A stretch of DNA of 64,000 nt from an uncultured Bacteroides sp. (GCA_945913015.1 CAMECH010000009.1:1-64000); one strand, 5' to 3'. Positions 1-9,985 are shown, counted from the first letter of the stretch. The notes: generated by a model from the letters alone, not told the origin. Numbers and translations are program-made.

Positions 1-2
1 TT

Positions 3-173
3 GTCAATGCAGCTTGGAACGTTGTTAGAAACAACGCAACCTTCAAGGCTTATTACGATGCCAAGAGGGCTGAAGGCCGGTCTCACTACAATGCACTTGG
101 GCATTGTGCCGGCAAGCTAGTCAGGGTCATCTGGAAGATGCTCACTGACAATGTAGCATTTAACCTCGAGTAA
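3..173 (+). mobile_element. 3' end of IS110-family transposase CDS, truncated by window edge
   Basis: Frame 3 reads VNAAWNVVRNNATFKAYYDAKRAEGRSHYNALGHCAGKLVRVIWKMLTDNVAFNLE*, typical of the C-terminus of IS110/IS1111-type transposases. Confidence 0.8.
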
Positions 174-323
174 GAGGTCTGTATACCAATATCGATAGAT
201 TTGAAAAAATGCACCCACCCGGGAGCTTTATTAAAGTTACCCTTTTTTACCATCGATACGAAAAAAGAATTTTTTGCTAATTTTTATGCTTGACTTTTCA
301 TAGCTGGTCTCCATTCCACAACA

Positions 324-1877
324 TTACATCATCGGTGCAAATATTCTTAAAACTCTGCCGATAGCCATTCCTACTTTTGAATAGTTATCACATGTTTTTA
401 ACGTTATATTCTCACATTCAGCCAATGTTTTTTGATAATCCTGCTCCATATCATGTATAGACTGTGTAGAATACATATATACAGCACATTCATAATGTAG
501 ATAAAGACTGCGGTAATCCAGATTAAATGTACCAACAACACCTCTTATGTCATCACTTATAAATTCCTTGGCATGAACAAACCCCGGTGTATATTCATAT
601 ATCCTTACACCTGCAATAAGCAGTTCTCTATAATATGTTCTTGCTAAAAGATATGCATACTTCTTATCCGGTATATGTGGCATTATAATTATTGTTTCAA
701 CACCTCTTTTTGCACAAAATTTAAGTGCTGCCATCATTTCATCATCCAGTATAAGATATGGTGTCATTATATGAACATACTTTGTAGCACGATTTAATAT
801 ATCAATATATACTTCCTTTCCTATATCCTCCTTGTTATACGGTCCGTCTCCATATGGTATAACTATCCCCTGCAGTCCCGGCTTATTCTGATTAGGCACA
901 AGATATTTTGAATAATCCTCAATATCCTTTGAACTTACATTCCACATTTCAAGGAACATCAAAGTCATACTGCGCACTGCATCCCCTTTCAGCATAATTG
1001 CAGTATCCTTCCAATGTCCAAATCTTACAATGTGATTAATATATTCATCAGCAAGATTGATGCCTCCTGTAAACGCTGTTTTCCCATCAATTACCACTAT
1101 TTTTCTGTGATCTCTGTTATTATGGTATGTTGATAACACCGGTACTATCGGAGCAAACATACGGCATTGTATGCCTTCATTTTGAAGTTGTTTTGGATAA
1201 CTATACGGGAGCAGAACAAAGCTGCACATTCCGTCGTATAGGACTCTTACTTCTACCCCTTCTGAAACTTTTCTTTTCAAAATTTCCAATATGGAATCCC
1301 ACATTAGTCCTTTTGCAATTATAAAATACTCAATAAATATAAATTCTTTTGCATTTTCAAGCTCTTCCAGCAGCCTTGCATACATATCTTCACCTATAGG
1401 AAAATATGTTGTTTCAGTTTCGGTATAAGCAGTATATGCCCCCGTGTTATACAGGTAATTGGCAATTCCAAGTTCTCCCTGATTTTCCATGAGTTCTTCA
1501 GATTCTGCATTCAAAGTCTGTTTCTGTATCAATCTGATATCGTCATCTAATTTTTTCAGACGCCTTTTAATGAGTTTTACGGTATACTGATTTCTGTAAT
1601 ACAGATAAAATAATGCACCAAATACCGGCATTGCTAATATTGGTATTATCCATGCTATTTTAAAACCCGCATTATCATCAGTGTTAATAACACATACCAA
1701 TACAACAAACGATAATAGTACAGTAACGCCATGATAATATATTATGTTTTTTGCAAAAAACGAATATGCACAAATCAACATAATTAACTGAAGTAACAAT
1801 AAGAGTACTATTATTGTTGTTCGTCCGAATATTATTCTAAAAATCCCATGACCTTTTTTCTTCATGCTAATCTCCAT
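324..1877 (-). CDS. cls: cardiolipin synthase (phospholipase D family)
   Basis: Two N-terminal TM segments and two HKD motifs (HNNRDHRKIVVIDG...GG and HAKEFISDD...GTFNLDYRS). Likely start is the internal ATG (MKKKGHG) after GGAATGGAGATTAGC. Confidence 0.92.
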   Translation of the reverse strand: MEISMKKKGHGIFRIIFGRTTIIVLLLLLQLIMLICAYSFFAKNIIYYHGVTVLLSFVVLVCVINTDDNAGFKIAWIIPILAMPVFGALFYLYYRNQYTVKLIKRRLKKLDDDIRLIQKQTLNAESEELMENQGELGIANYLYNTGAYTAYTETETTYFPIGEDMYARLLEELENAKEFIFIEYFIIAKGLMWDSILEILKRKVSEGVEVRVLYDGMCSFVLLPYSYPKQLQNEGIQCRMFAPIVPVLSTYHNNRDHRKIVVIDGKTAFTGGINLADEYINHIVRFGHWKDTAIMLKGDAVRSMTLMFLEMWNVSSKDIEDYSKYLVPNQNKPGLQGIVIPYGDGPYNKEDIGKEVYIDILNRATKYVHIMTPYLILDDEMMAALKFCAKRGVETIIIMPHIPDKKYAYLLARTYYRELLIAGVRIYEYTPGFVHAKEFISDDIRGVVGTFNLDYRSLYLHYECAVYMYSTQSIHDMEQDYQKTLAECENITLKTCDNYSKVGMAIGRVLRIFAPMM

Positions 1878-1937
1878 TCCGCTGCGAATATCATAATCGA
1901 TTTCAAAAACTATGCAGGATTATTCATCACATAACAT

Positions 1938-3788
1938 TTATTGAGTCTGTATTTTTTCATTAAGTTCGTTTAAATATAGCCATCTGTCCATTTTGATTTC
2001 CAGTTCTTTATCACATTTCTCCTTTTCTTTCATCAACTCATTCAGCTTTGTATATTGCATTGCCGCAAGAGTAATTTCCTTATCAAGCTCTGCTATTTTC
2101 TGCTCCAGAGCAGCAATATCAGCATCTATGGAATCAAATTCTTTTTGTTCGGCATATGTAAATCTAAGCTTTTTTTCATGTTCACGCGATGATTTTCTTA
2201 CAGGCTCTTTCTTTTCAGTCGTTTGATTCCTGTCTTCGGAAAGTTTCATGTAAGACTGTGATTTTTCATAGTAATCACTAAACCCGCCTTCATACTGCTG
2301 TATTTTGCCATTACTTTCAAATGCAAAAATTCTGTCAACCACTCTGTCTAAAAAGTATCTGTCATGTGATACTGTAATGACTATACCTACAAATTTATCA
2401 AGATAATCTTCCAGAATTTCAAGCGTTTCTATATCCAAATCATTGGTTGGTTCATCAAGAATAAGAACATTTGGTGATTCCATCAGAACTGATAATAAAT
2501 ACAGTCTTCTTTTCTCACCACCTGATAGTTTACATATAGGTGTCCATTGCATCTTCGGATTAAACAAAAACTTCTCACACATCTGCGAGGCCGTAATTTT
2601 TCCGTCTGCAGTCACTACATATTCTCCGATTGCTTTCACATAATCGAGTACCGTCTGTGTTTCATCTTTGAATTCATTTTCCTGCATAAAAAATCCGATT
2701 TTAACAGTCGGTCCGATTTCAATTGTTCCTGAATCAGGTTTTTCTTTTCCGCTCACAATTTTCATCAACGTAGACTTACCGCATCCATTATCACCAATAA
2801 AACCAACTCTGTCATCCTTAAGAAAAATGTAAGTGAAATTGCTGACAAGTTTTTTACTGCCATATGCCTTTGATATATCATTCAGTTCAATAGTTTTCTT
2901 TCCAAGTCTTGTATATACCGAACCCATTTCCAGATTCTGCTTTTCAAAAGAAGTTCTTGCCTGTCTTGAAGCTTCTTTCATATCTTCATATCTGTCGATT
3001 CTTGCCTGCTGCTTCGTGGAACGCGCCTGACATCCGCGCTGTATCCATGCAAGCTCCGTTCTCAGCATATTCTGTCTTTTCATTTCAGTGGCCAGCGCCA
3101 TTTCCTCACGTTCACTTTTAAGTTTTAAAAAACCGGAATAGTTTTCATTATATGAATACAAACTGGACTTGTCTATTTCAACAATTCGGTTGGTAACATT
3201 GTCAAGAAAATATCTGTCATGTGTTACCATAAGAAGTTGCCCTCTATACTTTTTGATATAATTTTCAAGCCATATAACCATGCCATTATCCAGATGGTTA
3301 GTCGGTTCATCTAATATAAGTAAATCAGCATGTTTTATTAACACCCTGGCTAATGCAATTCTTTTCTTCTGACCGCCCGACATCTTTGTAATATCAGCTT
3401 CAAAGTCATTAATTCCCAGTTTTGTAAGAATTGCCTTTGCTTCTCCCGATATTGCATCATAGTTTTCCAGTTCGTGAGCAGAACCGCCGGAATTATAGCT
3501 TGTAGCAATAGCTATAGCCCCACCAACAACATAATCAATAATTTTTTCATTTTTATCAAAATATGGTGTCTGAGGAAGATATGATATTGTTATATTATTG
3601 CCTTTAATAACACGTCCGGAATCCGGATCTTCCAGTCCTGCTGCAATCTTTAAAAATGTAGACTTTCCGGTTCCATTCACCCCAACAACACCAATTTTAT
3701 CGCCATCGCTGATTCCAAGAGTCACTTCATCAAAGAGCGTTCTCTCTCCATATATTTTTGTTATTTTTTCAAGATTCAGTATATTCAT
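1938..3788 (-). CDS. ABC-F family ATP-binding protein with C-terminal coiled coil (Uup-like)
   Basis: Two ABC domains (GVNGTGKST/LSGGQ-like MSGGQKKR; GDNGCGKST/LSGGEKRR), no TM segments, charged C-terminal extension. Confidence 0.93.
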   Translation of the reverse strand: MNILNLEKITKIYGERTLFDEVTLGISDGDKIGVVGVNGTGKSTFLKIAAGLEDPDSGRVIKGNNITISYLPQTPYFDKNEKIIDYVVGGAIAIATSYNSGGSAHELENYDAISGEAKAILTKLGINDFEADITKMSGGQKKRIALARVLIKHADLLILDEPTNHLDNGMVIWLENYIKKYRGQLLMVTHDRYFLDNVTNRIVEIDKSSLYSYNENYSGFLKLKSEREEMALATEMKRQNMLRTELAWIQRGCQARSTKQQARIDRYEDMKEASRQARTSFEKQNLEMGSVYTRLGKKTIELNDISKAYGSKKLVSNFTYIFLKDDRVGFIGDNGCGKSTLMKIVSGKEKPDSGTIEIGPTVKIGFFMQENEFKDETQTVLDYVKAIGEYVVTADGKITASQMCEKFLFNPKMQWTPICKLSGGEKRRLYLLSVLMESPNVLILDEPTNDLDIETLEILEDYLDKFVGIVITVSHDRYFLDRVVDRIFAFESNGKIQQYEGGFSDYYEKSQSYMKLSEDRNQTTEKKEPVRKSSREHEKKLRFTYAEQKEFDSIDADIAALEQKIAELDKEITLAAMQYTKLNELMKEKEKCDKELEIKMDRWLYLNELNEKIQTQ

Positions 3789-3855
3789 TACCCAATAGCC
3801 TTCCAGATTTTAGTGTAGTTTATTATACTACCTTTATCTGATTACAACAAGGCTT

Positions 3856-6285
3856 CTATTTAACGGCAACTACTGTTATCTTTGTCGATGCGTATTCTTC
3901 ACCGCAGTACATGGCTATTTCATTCATTCCCCAATCGTGTGCCGATGCCTTAAATATACCTGTGTCCGGATTATATTCATAATCTATTATAAAGCGGTTT
4001 CCGCTACTGCTCAGCCACGTATAATCTAACTGGCAATAAACCTGCTTATATCCTTTACCGACATTGTATTCGATTGTATTCATCCATGTCTGCCCTTCCG
4101 AACGCAAACTATATAAGTCTATATTCTCTACTTTACAGGTTAATTTTCCATCGCTGTACCCTTCTGAATATCCATTGGAGTAACCGGTACTGTTCCCATC
4201 CGAATAGCCGCTTTTATAACTTACGGAAGCTTTATTACACCTTTCGTCCGCACTTATAATTCCCTCATTGTATTTACTGTCTGCAACTTTACCGATACCA
4301 TCTGCTAAACTCTGAAATGATGCATTACTGTCTGCATTAACGCCAGCTTGGTTTAATGCATCTGCAAGCTTTCTTTTTCCCTCACTGGCATATTGAAAAA
4401 CCTCATTGATTGCTGATACAATATTGCTTTTTTCATTGGTCAGCAGTGAATCAAGACTTCCAAATAATTTTTCCAATTCACTCAGACTCTCTTTTAATGT
4501 GCCGTTATCCAAATCCACTTTCTGCTGCAAACCATCAAGGCTGTTTTTTAATGCTCCGTTATCCAAATCCACTTTCTGCTGCAAGCCATCAAGACTGCTT
4601 TTTAATGCTCCGTTATCCAAATCCACTTTCTGCTGCAAACCATCAAGACTGGTTTTGTATGTACTATCATTTATATCTATTTGTTCCTGTAATCCGTCCG
4701 TCAACTGACTCAGTTCACTTATCTGCCTGTCATGTCTTTCATCTCCTGAAGCAATTTCCTCTTTAAGTTTTGCTGAAGACACATCCAGTTCATTCTGCAA
4801 TAATTCATATTTCTCCTGAAATATATTATTAAGCTCTATATACTCCCGTTCAATCTCACTAAGCCTATTTACGTTTTCTAATATTGAAGCCGCAAGTTGT
4901 GCCGTACTGTCATTATTTTCCCTTTTCTCCCGGTCTATCAGTTCCCGCAGCTCACTTTCCAATAAATCCATCGATATTTCTGATGCTTTATCCGCATTTA
5001 ATTGCGCACATATTTCTTTTAGCTCTGCAATTTCAGAATTATTTTTCACATCATTTCCGGAACTTTCATCTGACAATTTCTGAATAAGCTGCTCCAGTCC
5101 TTCTTTAAGTTTAGTTATATTGGCTTCAGTCTCTTTGTCAAGTTCTTCAAAGCTGTGCCGTGTTTTATCCTCAAGAGCTTCGACATATGTATTCAGTAAA
5201 GAGATTCTTTCCTTCTCCTGTTCTAATTCCAGAATTTTAGAATCCACTCTTTTCTGTTCATTCTGCAGGCTGGTTATAAAAGCATCCATCTCATCAATTC
5301 TATCGTTATAATACTGTATTATTCTGCTAAATTCAGAACCAATATCAGTCGCCCACTGTTCCAGTATAACTTCGATTTCCTCTTCTGTAACCATTGATAC
5401 TTCTGATGAATTATATTCATCATCAAAAATGTCTTGGCATTCAGTTAATATTTCCTGAATTCCTGCATATGGCAAACTTTCCTGATTCCCCACTTCTGCT
5501 ATAATCATCCTGAGTACATCTTCATCCGTTACAGATAACTTACGCTCAAAAACAATTTCTTCAACATGTTCTCTGATTGCAGTTTCAAATGCATCTTTCA
5601 CATATGATGTAAGCTCTTCTTCCGATATAGTACTATTACCCTGGTAAATCTGATTTTCAAAATCTTCCAGACTGTCAAGCATCCAGTCCACAAGCTTTTC
5701 TCTGTCCTCTTCCCTTAACGCGAAATTATATGTTAATAGTGTTTCAGCGTCTGCAATTTTTTCATACAACGTCTGAAAATCCCCATTATCTTCACCCTGC
5801 ATCACACCATATTCGATAAGTTTTGTGATAAGAATTTTCTGTTGTTCTTCCGTCAGCATCTCAGACACTTTTATTACATCATCGACAGTGATTTCGTCAC
5901 TCACTGCATCAATGCAATATTCCCCTACCAAATCCTTCAGACTTGTCATAGATAAACCGTTATCGTTATTATTATCGCCTATGATGCTGTTATCAGTTCT
6001 GCTCCTTCCGCCTTCTGCGGATGTACTTATCCCGTCAGATTCCTGTTCGTTATTTTGAGTCACCTCACCGGGCGCAACAGTTTCAGTTGAATATTCACCT
6101 TCTTTACTCTGTGCGCCCTGCACCTGCCATGGTCTGATAATATAACCTGCTGCGCCAAAGACAACCGCCGCTGCTGCAATCAGCCATATTGTTACCAGTC
6201 TCTTTTTAAATCTCTTCATACTCAATAAACTCCCCTCCTTTTTATTTGTGAGGGAAATTATATCAGATGACGCCTCAGTTTTCAA
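3856..6285 (-). CDS. membrane-anchored coiled-coil protein with internal 18-aa tandem repeats
   Basis: N-terminal TM (VTIWLIAAAAVVFGAAGYII), long Glu/Lys/Gln-rich coiled coil, SLDGLQQKVDLDNGALK repeats, GYSDG/GYSNG C-terminal motif. Confidence 0.75.
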   Translation of the reverse strand: MKTEASSDIISLTNKKEGSLLSMKRFKKRLVTIWLIAAAAVVFGAAGYIIRPWQVQGAQSKEGEYSTETVAPGEVTQNNEQESDGISTSAEGGRSRTDNSIIGDNNNDNGLSMTSLKDLVGEYCIDAVSDEITVDDVIKVSEMLTEEQQKILITKLIEYGVMQGEDNGDFQTLYEKIADAETLLTYNFALREEDREKLVDWMLDSLEDFENQIYQGNSTISEEELTSYVKDAFETAIREHVEEIVFERKLSVTDEDVLRMIIAEVGNQESLPYAGIQEILTECQDIFDDEYNSSEVSMVTEEEIEVILEQWATDIGSEFSRIIQYYNDRIDEMDAFITSLQNEQKRVDSKILELEQEKERISLLNTYVEALEDKTRHSFEELDKETEANITKLKEGLEQLIQKLSDESSGNDVKNNSEIAELKEICAQLNADKASEISMDLLESELRELIDREKRENNDSTAQLAASILENVNRLSEIEREYIELNNIFQEKYELLQNELDVSSAKLKEEIASGDERHDRQISELSQLTDGLQEQIDINDSTYKTSLDGLQQKVDLDNGALKSSLDGLQQKVDLDNGALKNSLDGLQQKVDLDNGTLKESLSELEKLFGSLDSLLTNEKSNIVSAINEVFQYASEGKRKLADALNQAGVNADSNASFQSLADGIGKVADSKYNEGIISADERCNKASVSYKSGYSDGNSTGYSNGYSEGYSDGKLTCKVENIDLYSLRSEGQTWMNTIEYNVGKGYKQVYCQLDYTWLSSSGNRFIIDYEYNPDTGIFKASAHDWGMNEIAMYCGEEYASTKITVVAVK
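4502..4663. repeat. three tandem 54-bp units (in-frame 18-aa repeat)
   Basis: ccgttatccaaatccactttctgctgcaarccatcaagrctg... at 4502, 4556 and 4610. Confidence 0.95.
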
Positions 6286-6343
6286 TTAACATTTTAACTT
6301 AAATTTTAATATATTATTTTAAATATTTTTGTTAAAAGATACC

Positions 6344-6378
6344 AAAAATATGCCATCGGGAATATTTTTCATACTGAT
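6344..6378. repeat. partial copy of the hairpin repeat at 41367-41401, overlapping the flavodoxin stop codon
   Basis: aaaaatatgccatcgggaatatttttcatactgat matches aaaaatatgccatcgggcatatttttcacactaat with 3 mismatches in 35 nt. Confidence 0.85.
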
Positions 6379-6902
6379 CTGATATACCCGACAATTGGTT
6401 CAATAAACTTCCTGTCGGCAATATCGTAAGAATGAGCAAGCATTTCTCCCATTTCCTTTTCCTGCTCAGTTGCATTCTTTTTATTTCGTATCATGGAAAC
6501 AAATGCTTTTATAAGCAGTCTTGACGGCAGCTTCATATTCTCATAAGAGAGTCCGCCCTGGCAATAAAATGCTTTTGCATACTTTTTCTCCTCGTCTGTT
6601 AATGCATTATTAAGTACAGTTTCAACATCATGACTTTGATTAGGGCTTGCACCAACGCAGAAAAGCACCAGTTTCTTTCCTTTCCAGCATGGAATATTTT
6701 GGGTAAACCATTTACTGTTTACTATCTTTCCGCCCATTGCCCAGCCTCCGTAAATAATTACGTCGGCATCAGCAAAATAATTATCACTCTTCTTTTTTGC
6801 ATCGGCTATTGTAACGACATCCGCATTAAGTTCTTCTGATAACCAGTCAACATATCTTTTTGTAAATCCTGTTTGTGATGAATATACTATAATTGTTTTC
6901 AT
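6369..6902 (-). CDS. flavodoxin-domain protein
   Basis: MKTIIVYSSQTGFTKRYVDWLSEEL P-loop for FMN phosphate; flavodoxin-like pattern. Confidence 0.8.
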   Translation of the reverse strand: MKTIIVYSSQTGFTKRYVDWLSEELNADVVTIADAKKKSDNYFADADVIIYGGWAMGGKIVNSKWFTQNIPCWKGKKLVLFCVGASPNQSHDVETVLNNALTDEEKKYAKAFYCQGGLSYENMKLPSRLLIKAFVSMIRNKKNATEQEKEMGEMLAHSYDIADRKFIEPIVGYIRSV

Positions 6903-7366
6903 TTTCTTAAATTCCTTTCCATCCGTGAAATAGTCTGAATAGTAACAAGAAGCTGCTCTTCCGTCACACCTTCATACATTTGATTGATTTTTACCTGACT
7001 TTCCTTATCATTCTTTTTGCAGAAATCATCACACTTCTTTGTGGTAACAATTCGCTGCTTTCTTCTGTCATTCTCATCAGGAATCATCTTAATGAATCCT
7101 TTCCGCTCCAATTTAAGAAGAATCTGCTTAACATTCTGATGAGAACTTCCCATGACCTCTGCCAAATCATTGATTGTAGGACTTTCCTTACATAAATTAA
7201 TACATATGACAGCAAAAAACTGTTTCCATGTGATTTCTTCAAAAAATGAATCCGCTACAGCCTGAAATCTGTTTTCAAATGCACTTAAAAGCCCTATCAG
7301 AAATGGCTCAGGCGGCATTTGCCCAAACTCTACCCTGTCATTTTGAAGCATTAAATTATAATTCAT
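6899..7366 (-). CDS. MarR family transcriptional regulator
   Basis: wHTH (TINDLAEVMGSSHQNVKQILLKLERKGFIKMIPDENDRRKQRI); 4-nt overlap with the flavodoxin gene. Confidence 0.88.
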   Translation of the reverse strand: MNYNLMLQNDRVEFGQMPPEPFLIGLLSAFENRFQAVADSFFEEITWKQFFAVICINLCKESPTINDLAEVMGSSHQNVKQILLKLERKGFIKMIPDENDRRKQRIVTTKKCDDFCKKNDKESQVKINQMYEGVTEEQLLVTIQTISRMERNLRK

Positions 7367-7377
7367 TGCGCCTCCTT

Positions 7378-7415
7378 TATGTAATATGTTACATATATAT
7401 GTAACATATTACATA
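7378..7415. promoter_or_regulatory. perfect 38-bp palindrome, probable MarR operator
   Basis: tatgtaatatgttacatatatatgtaacatattacata equals its own reverse complement; 12 nt upstream of the marR ORF. Confidence 0.85.
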
Positions 7416-7532
7416 CACTTTGTCAACAGCCCTGCCCAAATAAAAACAACGCCCGGAAGCCCTGATATAAATAAAAAATATTACTTATATCACTGCTGCC
7501 GGACGTCTGCACTTTTAGTTATTCATTTTATT

Positions 7533-9053
7533 TTAATTCTTATTCTTATCAAGCGCAGCCTGAACGGCATCAACAACAGTCTCAATTGCTTTGATGCGCG
7601 CGTAGTATTTGTCATTGGATTCGATGATATGCCACGGTGCATCTTCTGTTGATGTATACTTAATCATTTCATTGACTGCAATCTCATATGCATCCCATTT
7701 CTCACGGTTACGCCAGTCTTCATCTGTAATCTTCCACTGCTTTGAAGGAGTATTTTCACGTTCCTTAAAGCGTGCAAGCTGCTCGTCTTTGTCTATCTGA
7801 AGCCAGAACTTTACAATAACTGCACCCCAGTCAGTAAGCTCCTTTTCAAATTCATTAATCTCGTTATATGCACGTTTCCACTCGGTTTCAGTGTTAAATC
7901 CCTCAAGGCGCTCTACCATTACACGCCCGTACCATGTTCTGTCAAATACAGCTATATGACCTGTCTTCGGAAGGTTTTTCTGAAAGCGCCATAAATAGTG
8001 TCGAACCTTCTCATACGAATCCGGAGCGGCAACAGGATGTACCTCGTAGTCACGCGCATCAAAACACGACACCATTCTCTTGATGTTTCCGCCTTTTCCC
8101 GCGGCATCCCATCCCTCGTAGCAGATAATAAGCGGTATTTTTTTCTTATAAAGCTTGTAAGACAGCTTAAGCAGCTTATCCTGCAGCTTATCAAGCCTTT
8201 TCCTGTATTCTTTTTCGGAGAGCATACAATCTAGATTAACATCCTGAATTAACGGTTTTTCAACAAGCTTAAACTGCATCTTATCGGGAGCGATTCCCGC
8301 TCCCTGTATTACCTGCTTTCCCTCTTTTAATACTTTCTTTGTCAGCTTTTCAAGCTTTTTGACAATGGTCCTAAGCACATCTCTTAAAGCTGCATCCTTG
8401 TCCATTCCCGATATAACCTGCCACGGTGCATACGGATAATTTGTAGCCTCAAGCATCTCATCATAAGAACTCTTACATTTTGCATAGTGCTTATTCTGAG
8501 ATTTATCATGTTCTTTTACTCTCCATGCAGTAGCTTTCGACTCTTCAAGCTCATTAAGGCGCTGCGCCTGCTCCTTTTTGGAAATGTGGAGGAAAAATTT
8601 AAAAATAACATAGCCGTCATCTGTAAGCTGCCTCTCAAATGTATCTATCTCATTCCCATATCTTGGCTTTCCTTCGAGCATCCACTCATGATACCAGCTT
8701 CTGTCAAATATTGTTATTTCACCACGTCCCGGAATTCTCATCCAGAAGCGGTTCATGTACGGCTTCCTTGCCTCCTCATCAGACGGATTTGTAATTGAAT
8801 ACATTTTAACTCCGCGCGGATCAAGGAATTTCAGGAGCTTCCCGATAAGACTTCCCTTACCTGACGCGCTCCAGCCCTCAAAAGCTATAATTACAGGAAT
8901 ACCGGCTTTCTTCAGCTCCTGCTGCAGCACCGCAAATTTATCACCAAGCTTGTCAATCTCCTTTTTCATCTGTACTTCTTCATCAAACGTGTAATCGTTT
9001 TTTAATTCAATCTCATCAAACATTGGCCCCTCTTTTCCATGCACTGAATGCAT
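7533..9053 (-). CDS. pap: polyphosphate:AMP phosphotransferase (two PPK2 domains)
   Basis: Tandem Walker A motifs FEGWSASGKGS and YEGWDAAGKGG; FDRSWYHEW and FDRTWYGRV motifs. Confidence 0.88.
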   Translation of the reverse strand: MHSVHGKEGPMFDEIELKNDYTFDEEVQMKKEIDKLGDKFAVLQQELKKAGIPVIIAFEGWSASGKGSLIGKLLKFLDPRGVKMYSITNPSDEEARKPYMNRFWMRIPGRGEITIFDRSWYHEWMLEGKPRYGNEIDTFERQLTDDGYVIFKFFLHISKKEQAQRLNELEESKATAWRVKEHDKSQNKHYAKCKSSYDEMLEATNYPYAPWQVISGMDKDAALRDVLRTIVKKLEKLTKKVLKEGKQVIQGAGIAPDKMQFKLVEKPLIQDVNLDCMLSEKEYRKRLDKLQDKLLKLSYKLYKKKIPLIICYEGWDAAGKGGNIKRMVSCFDARDYEVHPVAAPDSYEKVRHYLWRFQKNLPKTGHIAVFDRTWYGRVMVERLEGFNTETEWKRAYNEINEFEKELTDWGAVIVKFWLQIDKDEQLARFKERENTPSKQWKITDEDWRNREKWDAYEIAVNEMIKYTSTEDAPWHIIESNDKYYARIKAIETVVDAVQAALDKNKN

Positions 9054-9112
9054 TGTAAACTACCACTGTTACTAACATAATTATATCACTTTTTTATCAT
9101 CAGTAAACATTA

Positions 9113-9985
9113 TTAACGTAAAAGTTCTCTTAAATCAAGCATTCCCCATCCCTGCTGTTCTTTAGGCAGATTCAGCCTTACAGCCCTGTCGTGCAGACGC
9201 ATTTTGACCATTGCAGGAGTCATGCCCGGATTGCGTTCAAGCAGAAGCGCTATTGCCGCCGTAACAATTGGTGCCGACATCGATGTTCCTGATTTTACCG
9301 CATATCCGTCTTTTTTGTTGGCACACGATACTATACCTGAGCCAGCAGTCACAATCTCAGGCTTTACAATACATGCTCCGGTTGGACCTCTTCCCGAATA
9401 ATTGACATGCTTAACGCCCCTTTCATCCTGATACATTGCATCATCAAATGCCCCCACGGTTATAACCTTACGGCTTATGCCCGGAACAGTAATTGTCCCT
9501 CTTGCAGGACCATTATTACCGGCAGCTGTGACTACAACTATCCCTTCATCCCAGACACGCTCCACCATCTGAACAAGAAGCGAACCTTCACCCAGCGAAG
9601 ATTTCGATGTTGTCCCAAACGAAAGATTTACAATTCTTATTCCAAGCCTTTCTCTGTTATCAATAACCCACCTAAGCCCTGTCACGACATCCGCTGCATT
9701 GCCCTCACCGTTTCTGTCCAGCACCTTAAGCACAATAAGTCTGCTTTTAGGCGCAAGGCCGCAGTATTTCCCGCCTGATGCGGTTCCGTCACCTGCAATT
9801 ATTCCGGCCACATGTGTTCCGTGCGAATTGTCATCATAAGCCTGTTTACGATTATTTACAAAATCCTTAAATTCCACTATTCTATTGCCAAAATCCCTGT
9901 GCGGATATATTCCCGTATCAAGGATTGAAACGCCTATTCCACTATTCTGCCGCCAGTTTTCCAAAAAAATCACCCGCATAAACAA
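9113..9985 (-). CDS. S8 (subtilisin-like) serine protease without evident propeptide or signal
   Basis: Catalytic motifs SILDTGIYPH, SHGTHVAGI, SGTSMSAPI; oxyanion Asn AAGNNGP. Confidence 0.93.
   Translation of the reverse strand: MFMRVIFLENWRQNSGIGVSILDTGIYPHRDFGNRIVEFKDFVNNRKQAYDDNSHGTHVAGIIAGDGTASGGKYCGLAPKSRLIVLKVLDRNGEGNAADVVTGLRWVIDNRERLGIRIVNLSFGTTSKSSLGEGSLLVQMVERVWDEGIVVVTAAGNNGPARGTITVPGISRKVITVGAFDDAMYQDERGVKHVNYSGRGPTGACIVKPEIVTAGSGIVSCANKKDGYAVKSGTSMSAPIVTAAIALLLERNPGMTPAMVKMRLHDRAVRLNLPKEQQGWGMLDLRELLR

Noticed and set aside
4406-4766. Repetitive plus-strand ORFs (100 and 118 aa) antisense to the coiled-coil gene
   Set aside because: Repeats are explained by the 54-bp in-frame units on the minus strand
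9407-9778. 123-aa plus-strand ORF
   Set aside because: Fully antisense to the S8 protease and without family signal
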